A DNA stretch of 64,000 nucleotides from Gnetum montanum (GCA_015680685.1 MNCI01022206.1:373934-437933), one strand, 5' to 3'. Counted from the stretch's first letter, positions 34,600 through 45,839 are shown. The notes: a model not told the origin generated them from the letters alone. Numbers and translations are program-made.

Positions 34600-35790
34600 C
34601 ATAAAGTGAATAGGTATATGGAAATAAATTGAAATCTCAACAAGATTTATGTTGATGGACTAATAAGATGGTGTGTTTTGGAAGAACACCAACAATAGAT
34701 TTTACAAGATGCACATGAAGGACCATGTAGTGGCCACTACATAGGGTGCAAGATAGCACTCAAGCTAATGATGGTAGGTTACTTTTGACCTACCATATTC
34801 TGGAATGCACAAAACTTCACCCAATCTTGTAAGAGATGTCAACATGATGGATGAATAACATCCATGGATGAAGGACCACACCAATGAATATAGACATTGG
34901 AACCATTTGATGTATGGGGAATTGATTTCATAGGGCCCATTGTGCCAGTGTCAAACAAGAAAGCATACATCATAGTAATAGCTAATTATTATACTAAATG
35001 GATAGAAGTAGTTACAATCAAGGATTGTACAACAAAAAAAACTACTAAATTCTTTCAATAGTACATGATAAATAGATTTGGAGTGCCATGAATGCTCATA
35101 TCAAATAATAGAACACACTTCATGGGTGCTACATTGAAATAGTTCATGAAACAAGTTGACTACACCATAGCACCCCAAACAAAATGGTTAAGCAAAGGTG
35201 ACTATCAAGGAAATTACATGAATATTAACTAAAATCATTAGTTGATTCAGGAAATATTGCAGCACTAAACTAAATGATGCTCTATGGGCCTATAGTACCA
35301 CATGGAAACTTCCATAGGATATTTTCCCTATGAGATAGTCTATGAAAAATTGCCTATGCTACTAATCCAAGTAGAGCTACAAATGTTATCTATTGCTAGG
35401 AAACTTGACCTAGACTTCAGCCTAGAGCAAAAATAATGTCTCATGAATCTCAACCTTTTAGAGAAAAATAGACTTGTAGCCCTATTAACTAATAAAATAC
35501 ATAAGTAATCCAAACATAGGCATCATGCATGTATCCAACAAGTATTGATCCAACAAGGCGATAATGTTCTATACTATAGTCTCAGTCATGTATCATAGAA
35601 GGATAAGTTCTAGATCTTATGAGAAGGACTTTATATCATCCATGCCACATATTCTTTAGGAGCTATGCAAATTTACCATCCAACTTTCCCACACAAACTT
35701 GTTTTAGTTAATATTCAAAAAGTCCAACCATACCATGAACATATCAATTCCTTTGTGAACTCTACCCAGCTCATTAAACCATCTTCTACC
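34600..35790 (+). pseudogene. Integrase remnant of element B
   Basis: Zinc-binding domain: LQDAHEGPCSGHYIGC, IALKLMMVGYF, FTQSCKRCQHDG. Catalytic core: LEPFDVWGIDFIGPIVPVSN (first Asp kept), IVIANYYTKWIEVVTIKDCT, FGVP, SNNRTHFMGATLK (second Asp is Asn) and a degraded APQTKW..KG segment where the Glu should be. Further down, FPYEIVYEKLPMLLIQVEL (canonical PY.LV.G....P.E.E) and QQGDNVLYYS (the GD.VL motif of the C-terminal domain). The frame fades by 35790. D-to-N at the second acidic residue is shared with element A. Confidence 0.87.
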
Positions 35791-36015
35791 TATTCAAAAT
35801 TCTAGTTGACTCTTTTTGATGATAGTCATGGGGGTGCCCTATATGATCCTTAGGTACCAAACTGAATCTTTTTCTTTTCTTAGTATGTTTTCACATTTTT
35901 GATATCTTTTCATTCTTTTATAGTTTTTTATTTCTTAATCATTTTCTATTCTTTTATATCTTTTAAATTCTTTCTCTATTTTTCCATTTTTTCTATGAAT
36001 TTCGTTAATTATCTT

Positions 36016-37607
36016 TGTACCATCCGAAATCTTCGACGAGAGGCTGGAATGAATGGACGTCGAGAGATCTACAGACGAAATAGTAAGACCCTACCTTCGC
36101 CTAAGGTTAAGCTGGGAATCAATGAAGGTAGAGTACCTTGAATGGTCTGCATGCAGATCAAATGAAGACTTCCCTAAATGTACGCAATTGCGATGCGTTG
36201 GGTTATACGTAAACAAATGCAAAACTGAACGTAAACGAGTGAAAATGAATGTAAACTTTTTAAATGATAAATAATGAAAACAACAAAGATGTGAATAGGA
36301 ATAATAATGTAAACTGTAAGAATATGGGCAATAATGCAAAATATTTGTATTGATAAACAATTAAAATGTGCATTGGTCATAACGCAGTTGCGGTTTGGTC
36401 GAAGACAGACGTTTAGCCTCGATGGATGAGAGCAGGTGATGGGAAGATGCAGGTTTTGGATTGCAGGTGTACAGTGTCCAGTCTATATGAAGCCCAGCAT
36501 ATGAGATTGATGCCCAGATCTCCTAAGGGTGTTAGATTCAAATTTTTTGAACCTTGATATAGTGGAAAAATAGGAGATTTATAGTATTTTAGGCACGAGA
36601 TTCGGATTTGAGAGAAGATAAGTGGCTGTGCGGTGAGAAAACTTTAGATCAGGTGACAGGTGTGTGCATTGACTGGATGCACGAAATGTTACAATGTACA
36701 ACATGCAGCATGACCAATATCTCTTACGCTGATGTGTGTAATCCACAGCGTAAGAGCTTGATACGCTAAAAAATGCAAAATGTACAAAGAATGTTAAAGT
36801 ACAAGAGTGGATCTAGATGTCTAGCCTCCGGATTTCCAGATCTATGCTATTTTTGCTTTGCCAAGGCCTCCAACATGCATGGATCTAGCTCTGGCATGTT
36901 TGTAGTGTGTCTTGACGTCAATGTCTGACGTCCAGCATCCAGCGTATGAAAGTTTTTACGCTGCTAGAAGCATGTCAGCATGACTAATAGTGTATGACCT
37001 GAAAATAGTGCATTTTGAGCCTATTTTTGACCTGTGAGACCCGTTTTTAGAGTGGATCTGCATTCCATGGGTCATGAGGGTTCTATGTGCCAAATTAGGG
37101 TTGATTTGGATGTCATTTTGGCCCTATTTTAGTTGGTGACGCTAAGCCTTATGCTGTGTAGCGTCTAAAAAATGACCCCAGCGTCACCAAGTAGAAATGG
37201 CACATTTGAGGCCCAAATTTTGATTTTCTAGAGGCTAGGACCTGCTGGGGACCTTGGTGAAGGTCATGGAAGGTCCTTGTGCTCAATTTTGGCCTGTTTT
37301 GACTCAGTTTTGGGGCTCCACAAGTTGGTGACACTGCTCCTTACGCTGTGCTCTGTAAGAAAATGTAGCCAAAGTATACTTAGCCAAAACCAAGCATTTT
37401 GAGCCTGAAACTTTTGATTCTAGATGCTAGAAGTTGGTGCAGTCACCTGTGGGCCTTAGGGGAAACCTTGCCTATTGGATCGTGAACCATTGAGGGCTGT
37501 TTTGGAGGCCTCCAAGTTTGGTAATGCTGTACTCATGCTTGGGCAGCTGCATGACTTAACTTGAATCTTGTCTAAAAGTGCTAGGCCAAAATTTTGTGGT
37601 GTTTTCA
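36016..37607 (-). repeat. 3' LTR of element G
   Basis: It runs from TGTACCATC to GTGTTTTCA on the + strand. Near its left end it holds ~125 bases (about 36030-36165) that the other LTR lacks; otherwise it aligns throughout. In element orientation it starts TGAAAACACCACAAAATTTT. Confidence 0.87.
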
Positions 37608-37622
37608 TTGGCCCCTCTTTGT
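37608..37622 (-). other. Polypurine tract of element G
   Basis: The minus strand reads CAAAGAGGGGCCAA directly before the LTR start TGAAAACACC; it would prime plus-strand synthesis and confirms the orientation. Confidence 0.7.
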
Positions 37623-38960
37623 TGATGCCTGGAGGAATCTACCCAAGAGGTTTCGACAAAGAAGTACAAAACACCACAAGCAATTGGGTATCAAGCATTG
37701 TTCTTTGGCACTTGGCTAGATGTCATTGCACCATGTTCAGAAGTACATGGGATCATAAATGAGGTTTTGAGATGTATAGGGAGAAGGTTTGTTATTGTGA
37801 GATTGGGGATTGATGAAGGGATGATTTTGTTTAACTATGAGAAGGGGAATGTTCTTGTGTGAACACATCATGTTGGTCTTCATCAATAGCCAGTATCTAG
37901 CGGACTTGGAACCAAGGCATGGGATGTGTGTCCTTTAGAGGAACGAGACTCTTGTATCTTGTTTAAGAGAATTCATTGTCACAACCAAAGCCACACGATG
38001 AGGTGGTGCATTCTTTGGAGAAATAGGACCCTTGCTGAGTGTCAAAGGAAACTTGTTGTCCAACAGCCAAAGCCAAGCGGTGGGATGCAACATGATTGTT
38101 TGAGACACGAGTATTTTCTTCCAAGACAAGTACCTTCCCACCTGGGGCTTGCATGGGAAGTGCCAACGGTCTTGTGATGGATTTTGCTCTTTGATTTTCT
38201 TTTTGTTTTTTTTTCTTTTTTTTTGAATAGAGCTCTCTTTCAATGTTATACTTGTGCTCGTGTACTCGTATCTGTTTCATGTGTTGTGTTGTGTGTTGCA
38301 ACTACCTGGAGGGTTACAGTATGCAACCATGTGTTCAGAGTTTTGGGGTGAACAAGATGTATCCAGGAGATGTAACTAAACAAGGTAGAGAGAACATGTT
38401 AGGGAATAACAGATGTTTGGGGAACTAGGAATGTACTTGTGAATGGTTTGATTAACTTGGTTACATGCATGAGAAACAATGTGGTACCTCGTCACTGTGA
38501 TGAAGTGCATCCATGTACGAACACCTCTGGGTATCATCCTGCAAACACAACTCCAAGAGGACAAGAAAACCATGAGTGAATGAGTTAGCTTAACACTTTA
38601 AACATGGATGCAATCGATTGTGATGGAGACACCGCGTGCAATCACAGGCAAACAAAATCGAGTAGCAGAAATGTTGTCAGAGTCTATGTGATAAATTCAT
38701 GTAGCGGGTTGATGAAGACTTTCCATTTGATTACAACAACAAATTAGTAGGCCAATGAAGAAGTTGCCAGTTTATAGTCTTGGCGGACTATCGTGGATTA
38801 GTTTTATGTCATAACCCATTGGACGTTGCCAATTTAGCATCATAGCGGACAATGCAATGCTATTTTATAGTCATGGTGGACTATGGAGAGGCAAGCTAGT
38901 TTATAGTCTTAGAAAACTCTAGCAGATGAGAACGTGGTAGTTTATTATCATTCTGGATGA
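37623..38960 (-). other. Non-coding interior of element G
   Basis: Several short frames overlap on both strands (for example 37926-38301), but none shows a family motif. Two related segments, about 37955-38030 and 38045-38120 (CAACCAAAGCCACACGATG and CAGCCAAAGCCAAGCGGTG), indicate an old internal duplication. The T-rich tract at 38193-38224 is unremarkable. Confidence 0.45.
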
Positions 38961-39264
38961 TCTGTGGTATTAGTTTTAGGTCATGATGCCAGGACTGTTC
39001 TGTGGTATCAGTTTATCGTCATGATGCCAAGATAAATCTCTGGTATTAGTTTATCATCATGATGCCAGGATGAATCTGTCGTATCAATTTATCACGATGA
39101 TGCTAAGACGAATCTATGGTATCAGTTTATCATCATGATGCCAGCACGAATCTGTGGTATCAGTTTACCGTCATGATGCCAGGACGAATCTATGGTATCA
39201 GTTTATTGTCATGATGCCAAGATGAATATGTGGTATCAGTTTATCATCATGATGCCAAAACGAA
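38961..39264 (-). repeat. 38-bp tandem repeat, eight units, in element G
   Basis: Exactly eight 38-base units (304 bases) of the form TCTGTGGTATCAGTTTATC then ATCATGATGCCAAGACGAA, each with a few changes. Looser relatives built on AGTTTATAGTC lie at 38768-38960, and a third set (TAGTTTAAGGCCTTTTCGGG, about three copies) at 39395-39505. The array lies between the protease remnant and the 3' LTR, where pol would be. Confidence 0.9.
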
Positions 39265-39619
39265 TCTGTGGATGCATGCATGTACATCTAGGTGATCCTG
39301 CAAAAGAAGAAACTAGAGAACACAATGTCAAGTAGTAATTGCTGAAAGTAGAACCTAAATGCACAAGAAAAATAGAAAATAATGCGAAAAGCATTAGTTT
39401 AGGGCCTTTTCGAGCTGTACGTGGCAGTTTAAAGCCATACCAGGCCATGTGTTAGTTTAAGGCCTTTTTGGGCCACAAGCTAGTTTAAGGCCTTTTCGGG
39501 CCGCATGTAAACGCGTAAGCTAGTACAATGCAAAAGAAGGTGATGTATGCACAACGAATAAAGGTGAAGAGTGGTTGGGGATCAGACATGTTTTTGGCCG
39601 CAGGGGAGCCTTGATCATG

Positions 39620-40339
39620 TGGTTATTTCTTAGCCGGACATGGTCTAGGAGGTGTGCTAGGTTTCTCTAGGAGGCTTTCAATTTTTACCACTCGTTCAGG
39701 CATTTTAGCTCTAGGTGTTGCATTTGTTGTTGTGGGTGTTCCATCAAGAGACACTTCTTTCAAGACTTGTGACATGTCTATGTTGTGGATGGCTTGAAAG
39801 GAAGTGTTATCGCCATGTATGATGACTTTTCCACCTTTGTATGGAAGGTGGATTTCTTGATGTATCGATGAGGAAATGGCCCGTTGTTGGGCTAGCCAAG
39901 GTCTACCAAGAATCTTGTTGAAATTTGGCATCTCTTCTATGACAGTGAACTCGACGCTGGTGGGGAATTTTTCTCCTGCTACAAAGGCTAAGTTGATTGT
40001 GCCCTTAACTGTGATACATGATCCATAGATTCATTTTGGCATACTAAGGTGGGGTTCCTTAGTAGCTCGCAGTACCTATCATGTCTTCAGCGGGCATTCT
40101 CCACTACTTGTTTGTATTGGATTTGCTCGGTTTTGAGGAGTTGCTCTAGTAGTTCAGAGGATCGCATGGGTAGTGGCGTATACTTAGAGCGATCCTTGCA
40201 TCGAAAGTTGGGCCTTGGGGTGGCCCCTGTCGTTGCAGGTGGGTTGGTACTAGTGTTTATTGTTTTTGTGCTTACGGCTACAGTTTCTGTTGTTATCTGT
40301 TGTTTGGCAACATGTTGGTTCTTGTAAGCCACATAGGCA
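39620..40339 (-). pseudogene. Gag C-terminus and protease remnant of element G
   Basis: The first part, open at 40332-40087, ends with SKYTPLPMRSSELLEQLLKT, which fits the Y.PLPMSY.EL...LL motif before the protease in Tat/Ogre elements. After a frame change the protease end follows at 39991-39623: INLAFVAGEKFPTSVEFTVI, then FNKILGRPWLAQQRAISSSI and HQEIHLPYKGGKVIIHGDN, the LLGRPW....GA.PS.LHQ signature of that group. The catalytic D-T/S-G is not recognisable; the stretch that should hold it (about 40085-39995) is damaged. The frame ends at 39623 with a Pro/Lys-rich tail and no RT follows. Confidence 0.82.
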
Positions 40340-41640
40340 GGATCATTGTTGGTTTGTGCCGCTTGTTCAATGTTCTTGATCTACCTGAAGGCTTGGCTCA
40401 ACGTTTGAGCACTTAGGTAGTATAGTTTTGACTTAACGAAGTCATTCACGGCTCCCTTTAGAATCGTAAGAAAATACATTTCAGGGATGGGCTCATGAAG
40501 TTCGTTAAGGACTGCGCTCCATTGTTGAATGAACTTCTGCACAGGCTCTAGTGGTGCTTGTTTCACCTGTATCAAAGTGTTGAGTGTGGCCTTAGGATTC
40601 AAGTTGTACTTAAACCTAGTAACGAACTAGTGTAACAAATCCTCAAGAGATGATATGGAGTTACATTGTAGGGCTCGATACCAGTCTAAGGTCACGTCCA
40701 TTAAGGACATAGCGAACACACGCAAGATTGCATGGGGCCAAGCTTGAAGCAATAGAGTTTCTGATCGAAACGTGACTAAGTGAGCATTCGAATCTCCCTT
40801 CCCATTGTACTTAGTTAATTGGGGCAGTGTGATTCCCTTGGGTAAAGCTAACGGTGGCACTGAAGAGTTAATTGGATCATTGTGGTAGAAGTCCAGTACT
40901 TTAACTACTTCAGTGTTGGCGATTTTGAGGTGATTTACCTCATTAGCTAACGCTTGCATCCATTGTTTTGCTTCTGCCCACTCTTGAGCAGTAGGCAGAT
41001 TAGTTGGTTGGGGAGATTATGTCATCAGTTGCTACTATGGAGCAATGTTCGGAGTTGGGATTCCAGGGTGTGATGCGCTAAAGTAGGTGGGTTTTTGAAC
41101 AAGGGGTGTGGTTCCTTGTCTAGCCACCAACTATGGGGTGACACCCTGAACGTGTGGGGCCGATGTAAGGAAAGTGGCCCCATGTGTTTGCACTAGATAC
41201 ATGTACTAGATGGACATGGATGTGGGTAGTCCATGTCGGGATACCAGTGCTTGTGTGCTCGTTGACACTTAGTAAGTAGTCATCTGTCCCATGTGAGGGT
41301 GGAATGATGGGTTCACGTAGGCGTGGGGAGTGAGGATGTAACATGAATCCTCATGTTCAGATTATGCCGTGAAGTCATCTTCCTCGTCTTGATTTTGGGG
41401 CTCCTCAATGGGTCGCCGTGATTTTTGGCTCCTTGCCATAAGGAGCTAGGAGATGAGTCGGTGCTGGGGCTCAGAAAGGGGGATGATGTCATATAAGAAG
41501 GGGACAAATTCATGACCTCCCATGTATATGTGCTCGAAGTTTCATTTTGCCTCCTGTTCTATGGTGTCAAGGGAAAGGTTGGCCTGAATCTTCACACAGA
41601 TAAAGTTGTACTATTCTTGTGTGAGGATTATGAAGGTGCA
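40340..41640 (-). pseudogene. gag: gag remnant of element G (Tat/Ogre type)
   Basis: The best part is open from 40959 to 40627: a helical start (MQALANEVNHLKI), then PPLALPKGITLPQLTKYNGK, GDSNAHLVTFRSE and LDWYRALQCNSISSLEDLLH, the capsid core of plant Ty3/gypsy Gag (Y.G..DP..HL..F; WY..L....I.SW.DL). After one stop it continues to 40381 with FVTRFKYNLN, PLEPVQKFIQQWSAVLNEL and LKGAVNDFVKSKLYYLSAQT. Between 41640 and 40960 only fragments are readable. It is much better preserved than the Gags of A, B, C and F. No zinc knuckle. Gag without RT suggests a protein supplied for packaging its own RNA, an inference. Confidence 0.83.
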
Positions 41641-41813
41641 TGCGTTAGAGTTCTGAGATGACTCCATGATGATGTGTGATGGGGTAGCGTATGTGCTGGA
41701 AACATTGAAAATTTGTCTAAGTGTCCAGTGTGTGAACACTGAAAATTTATCGAAGTGCCCAGCGTGTGAACACTGAAAATTTGTCTAAGTGTCCAACATG
41801 TGAAAACTAAAAA

Positions 41814-41946
41814 TTTGTCTAAGTGTCCAGTGTGTGAACACTAAAAATTTATCTAGGTGAAAATTACGGTGAATTCGGCTTTGAAATGGATGCATTTTNC
41901 ACCTAGATAAATTTTTAGTGTTCACACACTGGACACTTAGACAAAN
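41814..41946. other. Assembly anomaly: paired Ns enclosing an inverted copy
   Basis: Single Ns at 41899 and 41946 enclose 46 bases (41900-41945) that are the exact reverse complement of 41814-41859. The ~400-base leader segment is then repeated. This looks like a faulty join of two copies or haplotypes. Confidence 0.75.
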
Positions 41947-42569
41947 GAGGGGACAAATTCATGACCTCCCATGTATATGTGCTCGAAGTTTCATTTTGCC
42001 TCCTGTTCTGTGGTGTCAAGGGAAAGGTTGGCCTGAATCTTCACACAGATAAAGTTGTACTATTCTTGTGTGAGGATTATGAAGGTGTATGCGTTAGAGT
42101 TCTGAGATGACTCCATGGTGATTTGTGATGGGGCAGCGTATGGGCTGGAAACATTGAAAATTTGTCTAAGTGTCCAGTGTGTGAACACTGAAAATTTATT
42201 GAAGTGCCTAGCGTGTGAACACTGAAAATTTGTCTAAGTGTCCAGCGTGTGAAAACTAAAAATTTGTCTAAGTGTCCAGTGTGTGAACACTAAAAATTTA
42301 TCTAGGTAAAAATTACGGTGAATTCGGCTTTGAAATGGATGCATTTTGTGTGTTTTTGTTGAAAAAACACTGTAGCGGCACTATAGCAACATGAGCACTG
42401 TAGCAGCATGAACACTGTAGCAACCGTAAAACACTGTAGCAGTGTAAGTATTGTAGCAGCGTGAGTGCGAGTTAGAACCCAGCGTGAGCATGAGTTTTAG
42501 TACTTGGTTTGGGAAGCGTTTAAACAGGTAACGTGATCAGCATTTTTATCAAACAAAAAACAAGTTTGG

Positions 42570-42586
42570 CCCATCTTCTAGCACCA
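42570..42586 (-). other. Primer-binding site of element G
   Basis: The minus strand reads TGGTGCTAGAAGATGGG six bases inside the LTR. It resembles the TGGCGCTAGAAG-type sites of some plant gypsy elements and differs from the tRNA-Asp site of A, B, C and F. I do not assign the tRNA. Confidence 0.55.
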
Positions 42587-42592
42587 TTTTAC

Positions 42593-44167
42593 TGTACCAT
42601 CTAAAACTTCCCCGAACGTACACAATTGCGATGCGTTGGGTTATACATAAACAAATGCAAAACTGAACGTAAACGAGTGAAAACAAATGTAAACTATTTA
42701 AATGATAAATAATGAAAATAGCAAAGACGTGAACAGGAATAATAATGTAAACTGTAAGAATATGGGCAATAATGCAAATTGTTTGTATTGATAAACAATT
42801 AGAATGTGCACCGGTCAGAATGCAGTTACGGTTTGGTCGCAAGACAGATGTTTAGCCTCGATGGATGAGAGCAAGTGTTGGGAAGATGCAGGTTTTGGAT
42901 TGCAGGTGTACAACGTCTAGTCTATATGAAACCCAGCATATGAGATTGATGCCTAGATCTCCTAAGTATGTCAGATTCAAATTTTTTGAACCTTGATCTA
43001 GTGGAAAAATAGGAGATTTATAGGATTTTAGGTGCGAGATTCGGATCTGGGAGAAGATTAGTGGCTGTGGGGTGAGCAAACTTTGGATCGGGTGATAGGT
43101 GTGTGCATTGACCAGATGCATGAAATGTTACAATGTATAGTCTGCAGCATGACCAAGATCTGTTACGCTGATGTGTGTAATCCACAGCATAAGAGCTTGA
43201 TACACTGAAAAATGCAAAATGTACAAAGAATGTTAAACTACAAGAGTGGATCTGGATGTCTGGCTTTTGGATCTGCAAATCTATGCTATTTTTGCTCCAC
43301 CAAGGCTTCCAACATGCATGGATCTGGCTCTAGTGTGTCTGCAGTGTGTCCTGGCATTAGCGTCTGGCATCCAGTATCCATCGTCTAGCGTATGAAAGTG
43401 TTTACGCTGCTGGAAGCATGTCAGCGTGACTAACAACGTATGATATGAAAACAGTGCATTTTGAGCCCATTTTGACCTGCGAGACCCATTTTNNNNNNNN
43501 NNNNNNNNNNNNNNNNNNNNNNNNNNNNNNNNNNNNNNNNNNNNNNNNNNNNNNNNNNNNNNNNNNNNNNNNNNNNNNNNNNNNNNNNNNNNNNNNNNNN
43601 NNNNNNNNNNNNNNNNNNNNNNNNNNNNNNNNNNNNNNNNNNNNNNNNNNNNNNNNNNNNNNNNNNNNNNNNNNNNNNNNNNNNNNNNNNNNNNNNNNNN
43701 NNNNNNNNNNNNNNNNNNNNNNNNNNNNNNNNNNNNNNNNNNNNNNNNNNNNNNNNNNNNNNNNNNNNNNNNNNNNNNNNNNNNNNNNNNNNNNNNNNNN
43801 NNNNNNNNNNNNNNNNNNNNNNNNNNNNNNNNNNNNNNNNNNNNNNNNNNNNNNNNNNNNNNNNNNNNNNNNNNNNNNNNNNNNNNNNNNNNNNNNNNNN
43901 NNNNNNNNNNNNNNNNNNNNNNNNNNNNNNNNNNNNNNNNNNNNNNNNNNNNNNNNNNNNNNNNNNNNNNNNNNNNNNNNNNNNNNNNNNNNNNNNNNNN
44001 NNNNNNNNNNNNNCCCCAGGGGGAACCTTGCCTATTGGATCGTGAACCATCGGGGGCTGTTTCAGAGGCCTCCAAGTTTGGTCATGCTGTACTCATGCTT
44101 GGGCAGCTGCATGACTTAACTTGAATCTTGTCTGAAAGTGCTAGGCCAAAATTTTGTGGTGTTTTCA
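42593..44167 (-). repeat. 5' LTR of element G, containing an N gap
   Basis: It aligns with 36016-37607. A run of 521 Ns (43493-44013) replaces a part that spans only ~405 bases in the sister LTR, so the gap length is probably an estimate or hides an insertion. Open frames drawn through the gap are meaningless. Confidence 0.87.
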
Positions 44168-45558
44168 GTCTTGAACATATTTTTATTAATTTTCCAGTAA
44201 AGTACAAGGAATAAAGTAAGATGTAGTTCCATTTAGATGAAGATTGTCCTATATTATTAAATCATGAATGATTGATTCTGTATATAGTGAGACCACATCA
44301 TCCATCCACTCATTTCCAATAATAAGAGATTCTTACTATGGTCATAATGATATTCTTCTTACAATAAAACCAAAATAAACTTATGGTCATTATGCTTGGA
44401 TAGAAAAGTGAAGAACCAAGTGGGAATGAAAAGGATGTGACATCATGGGAACTTGTGGATTCTCTAGGACTACTACTATAAGTTTTATCCTAGTGTATTA
44501 TTATCTTGAGTCCTAACAAAAAAATGGAATTAAGAGTACAATAAGTGTTATGTTATCATGTCACTAGAAATACATGTTCCCCATGCCTCAAGGTAGTCCT
44601 TTGATAAGATCAACATAGTAAAAATAGAATAAAAGCATAGAATAAAATTTCTGGGGGTCCCATGAGAAAGACATACCCATGCCTAAAGGTAGGTAGTTTC
44701 TCAAAAATCTAAAAAAAATTAAGGATGCTATTAATAACCTTCTTCCTTGAATTACATTGTCAAGAAATAATACTTCTTGCAACAATGGTAGTCTTGTGGG
44801 TGTTTTTCTTGGGGATGATGTCACTAGAAAGTGGTATAGACTTGGTTTGGATCTTGGATGGAAAGGCTAATGATTACTCTAACCACATATAACACATGAG
44901 GATTCATTATGCCTATGGTAAGACATCTTACATCCCAAGTCCTACAATCCCTTCTAAATCCCATTTCACCTCACTATTATATTTAATCAAAATTTTATGA
45001 TTTTTTATAATGTAGTATTATTTTCTCAATCTAGTTATATTAATATGTGTGTTTTGTAAGATAGGTATGTTCTACATTCAACTCCTTGGATGCCTACGAA
45101 CACTTATAAGTGTGGTTATACAAGGGCACTAAGGGCTGAAGCTTGCTTTGGGGAGGATCCACTTGTATAGCCCTTGTACCTCATACCTTATGACCTATTC
45201 CACATAATCTTGTTCCTCCTAGACACTCTAACAATTAAATATCACTTTCCATAAGTTTTATTATCCGTTCATATGTTAAGAATCTTCAATCCATCTAATA
45301 TATACTTAATGAACTTTGGTTGCCTGAATCCTTTCTTATGAATTTTGAATGTTAAATTTTTTAAATCCAAGAATCATCTATGATTCAAGACCCTTTAGAT
45401 AGCCTCTATGTCTTCCAAATCATTCAATTGATTTAATCTTTCCATGAAAATCCCTTGAAAATTTTTCAAGGATGACATTGTAACTATGATGTCATATGAC
45501 CTACAATGTTAGAGCTACGATGTTGTATCAATGACGTCGCACATATAAAAAATAGAGA

Positions 45559-45580
45559 GTGTGTGAGTGTGTGTGTGTGT

Positions 45581-45620
<40 letters not shown>
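45559..45620 (+). repeat. (GT)n microsatellite
   Basis: About 30 GT units with one interruption (gtat), inside the untranslated block of element B. Confidence 0.95.
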
Positions 45621-45623
<3 letters not shown>

Positions 45624-45810
45624 ACAAAATTTCTTTCATTCTACCATTTCAGAAAATTTCTTTCATTCTACCATTTCCAAAGTAAGAGGAGTTTTTGTAG
45701 TTTTTTTGAGCTCTAGTAATCAAGATTCCGAATGCCTTAACTTCCTCACTACAAGTTTGATTTTAGAAATTCTTGAACCCTTTTAATCCTAGAGTGCTCA
45801 ACTTAGCTAT

Positions 45811-45839
45811 GGGAAGTGGGGGGTGGGGGGTGGGTGGGG
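45811..45839 (+). other. G-rich tract with quadruplex potential
   Basis: GGGAAGTGGGGGGTGGGGGG then TGGGTGGGG gives four or more G-runs of three to six with short loops, in otherwise AT-rich DNA of element B. Confidence 0.7.

Larger units (their letters stand above)
41641..42592 (-). repeat. Leader of element G with 34-bp tandem repeats, segment duplicated
   Basis: A 34-base unit (GAAAATTTGTCTAAGTGTCC then AGTGTGTGAACACT) repeats four times at 41707-41842 and again at 42156-42291, each array followed by a partial unit. A block starting GAGGGGACAAATTCATGACC at 41498 recurs at 41947 with a few base changes. At 42367-42470 a shorter phrase, CACTGTAGCAGC, recurs five or six times. All lie between primer-binding site and gag. 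Confidence 0.85.
36016..44167 (-). mobile_element. Element G: non-autonomous Tat/Ogre-type Ty3/gypsy retrotransposon nested in B
   Basis: LTRs of ~1.58 kb at 36016-37607 and 42593-44167 share the same orientation; the target duplication is atctt/gtctt (36011-36015, 44168-44172; 4/5). On the minus strand: primer-binding site, leader with tandem repeats, gag, a protease remnant, then ~2 kb without coding sequence and a polypurine tract. No RT, RNase H or integrase was found in the ~5 kb interior. G is less AT-rich than its surroundings. A hand alignment of ~225 LTR bases (from 36180 and 42617) gave about 20 differences, mostly transitions. Confidence 0.88.

Noticed and set aside
35899-36380. 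Several 70-90 codon frames near the left end of G
   Set aside because: They span the junction of B's AT-rich untranslated sequence and the LTR of G and overlap on both strands.
38961-39264. CRISPR-like array
   Set aside because: Contiguous 38-bp tandem units without spacers, inside a plant LTR retrotransposon.
43281-44119. Long open frames of 206-264 codons on both strands
   Set aside because: They exist only because a 521-base N run has no stops; the ends lie in the LTR of element G.
36016-44167. Endogenous pararetrovirus
   Set aside because: LTRs, primer-binding site, polypurine tract and target duplication show an LTR retrotransposon; no viral movement or coat protein motif was seen.
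45559-45786. Cys/Val-repeat frame
   Set aside because: Translation of the (GT)n tract.
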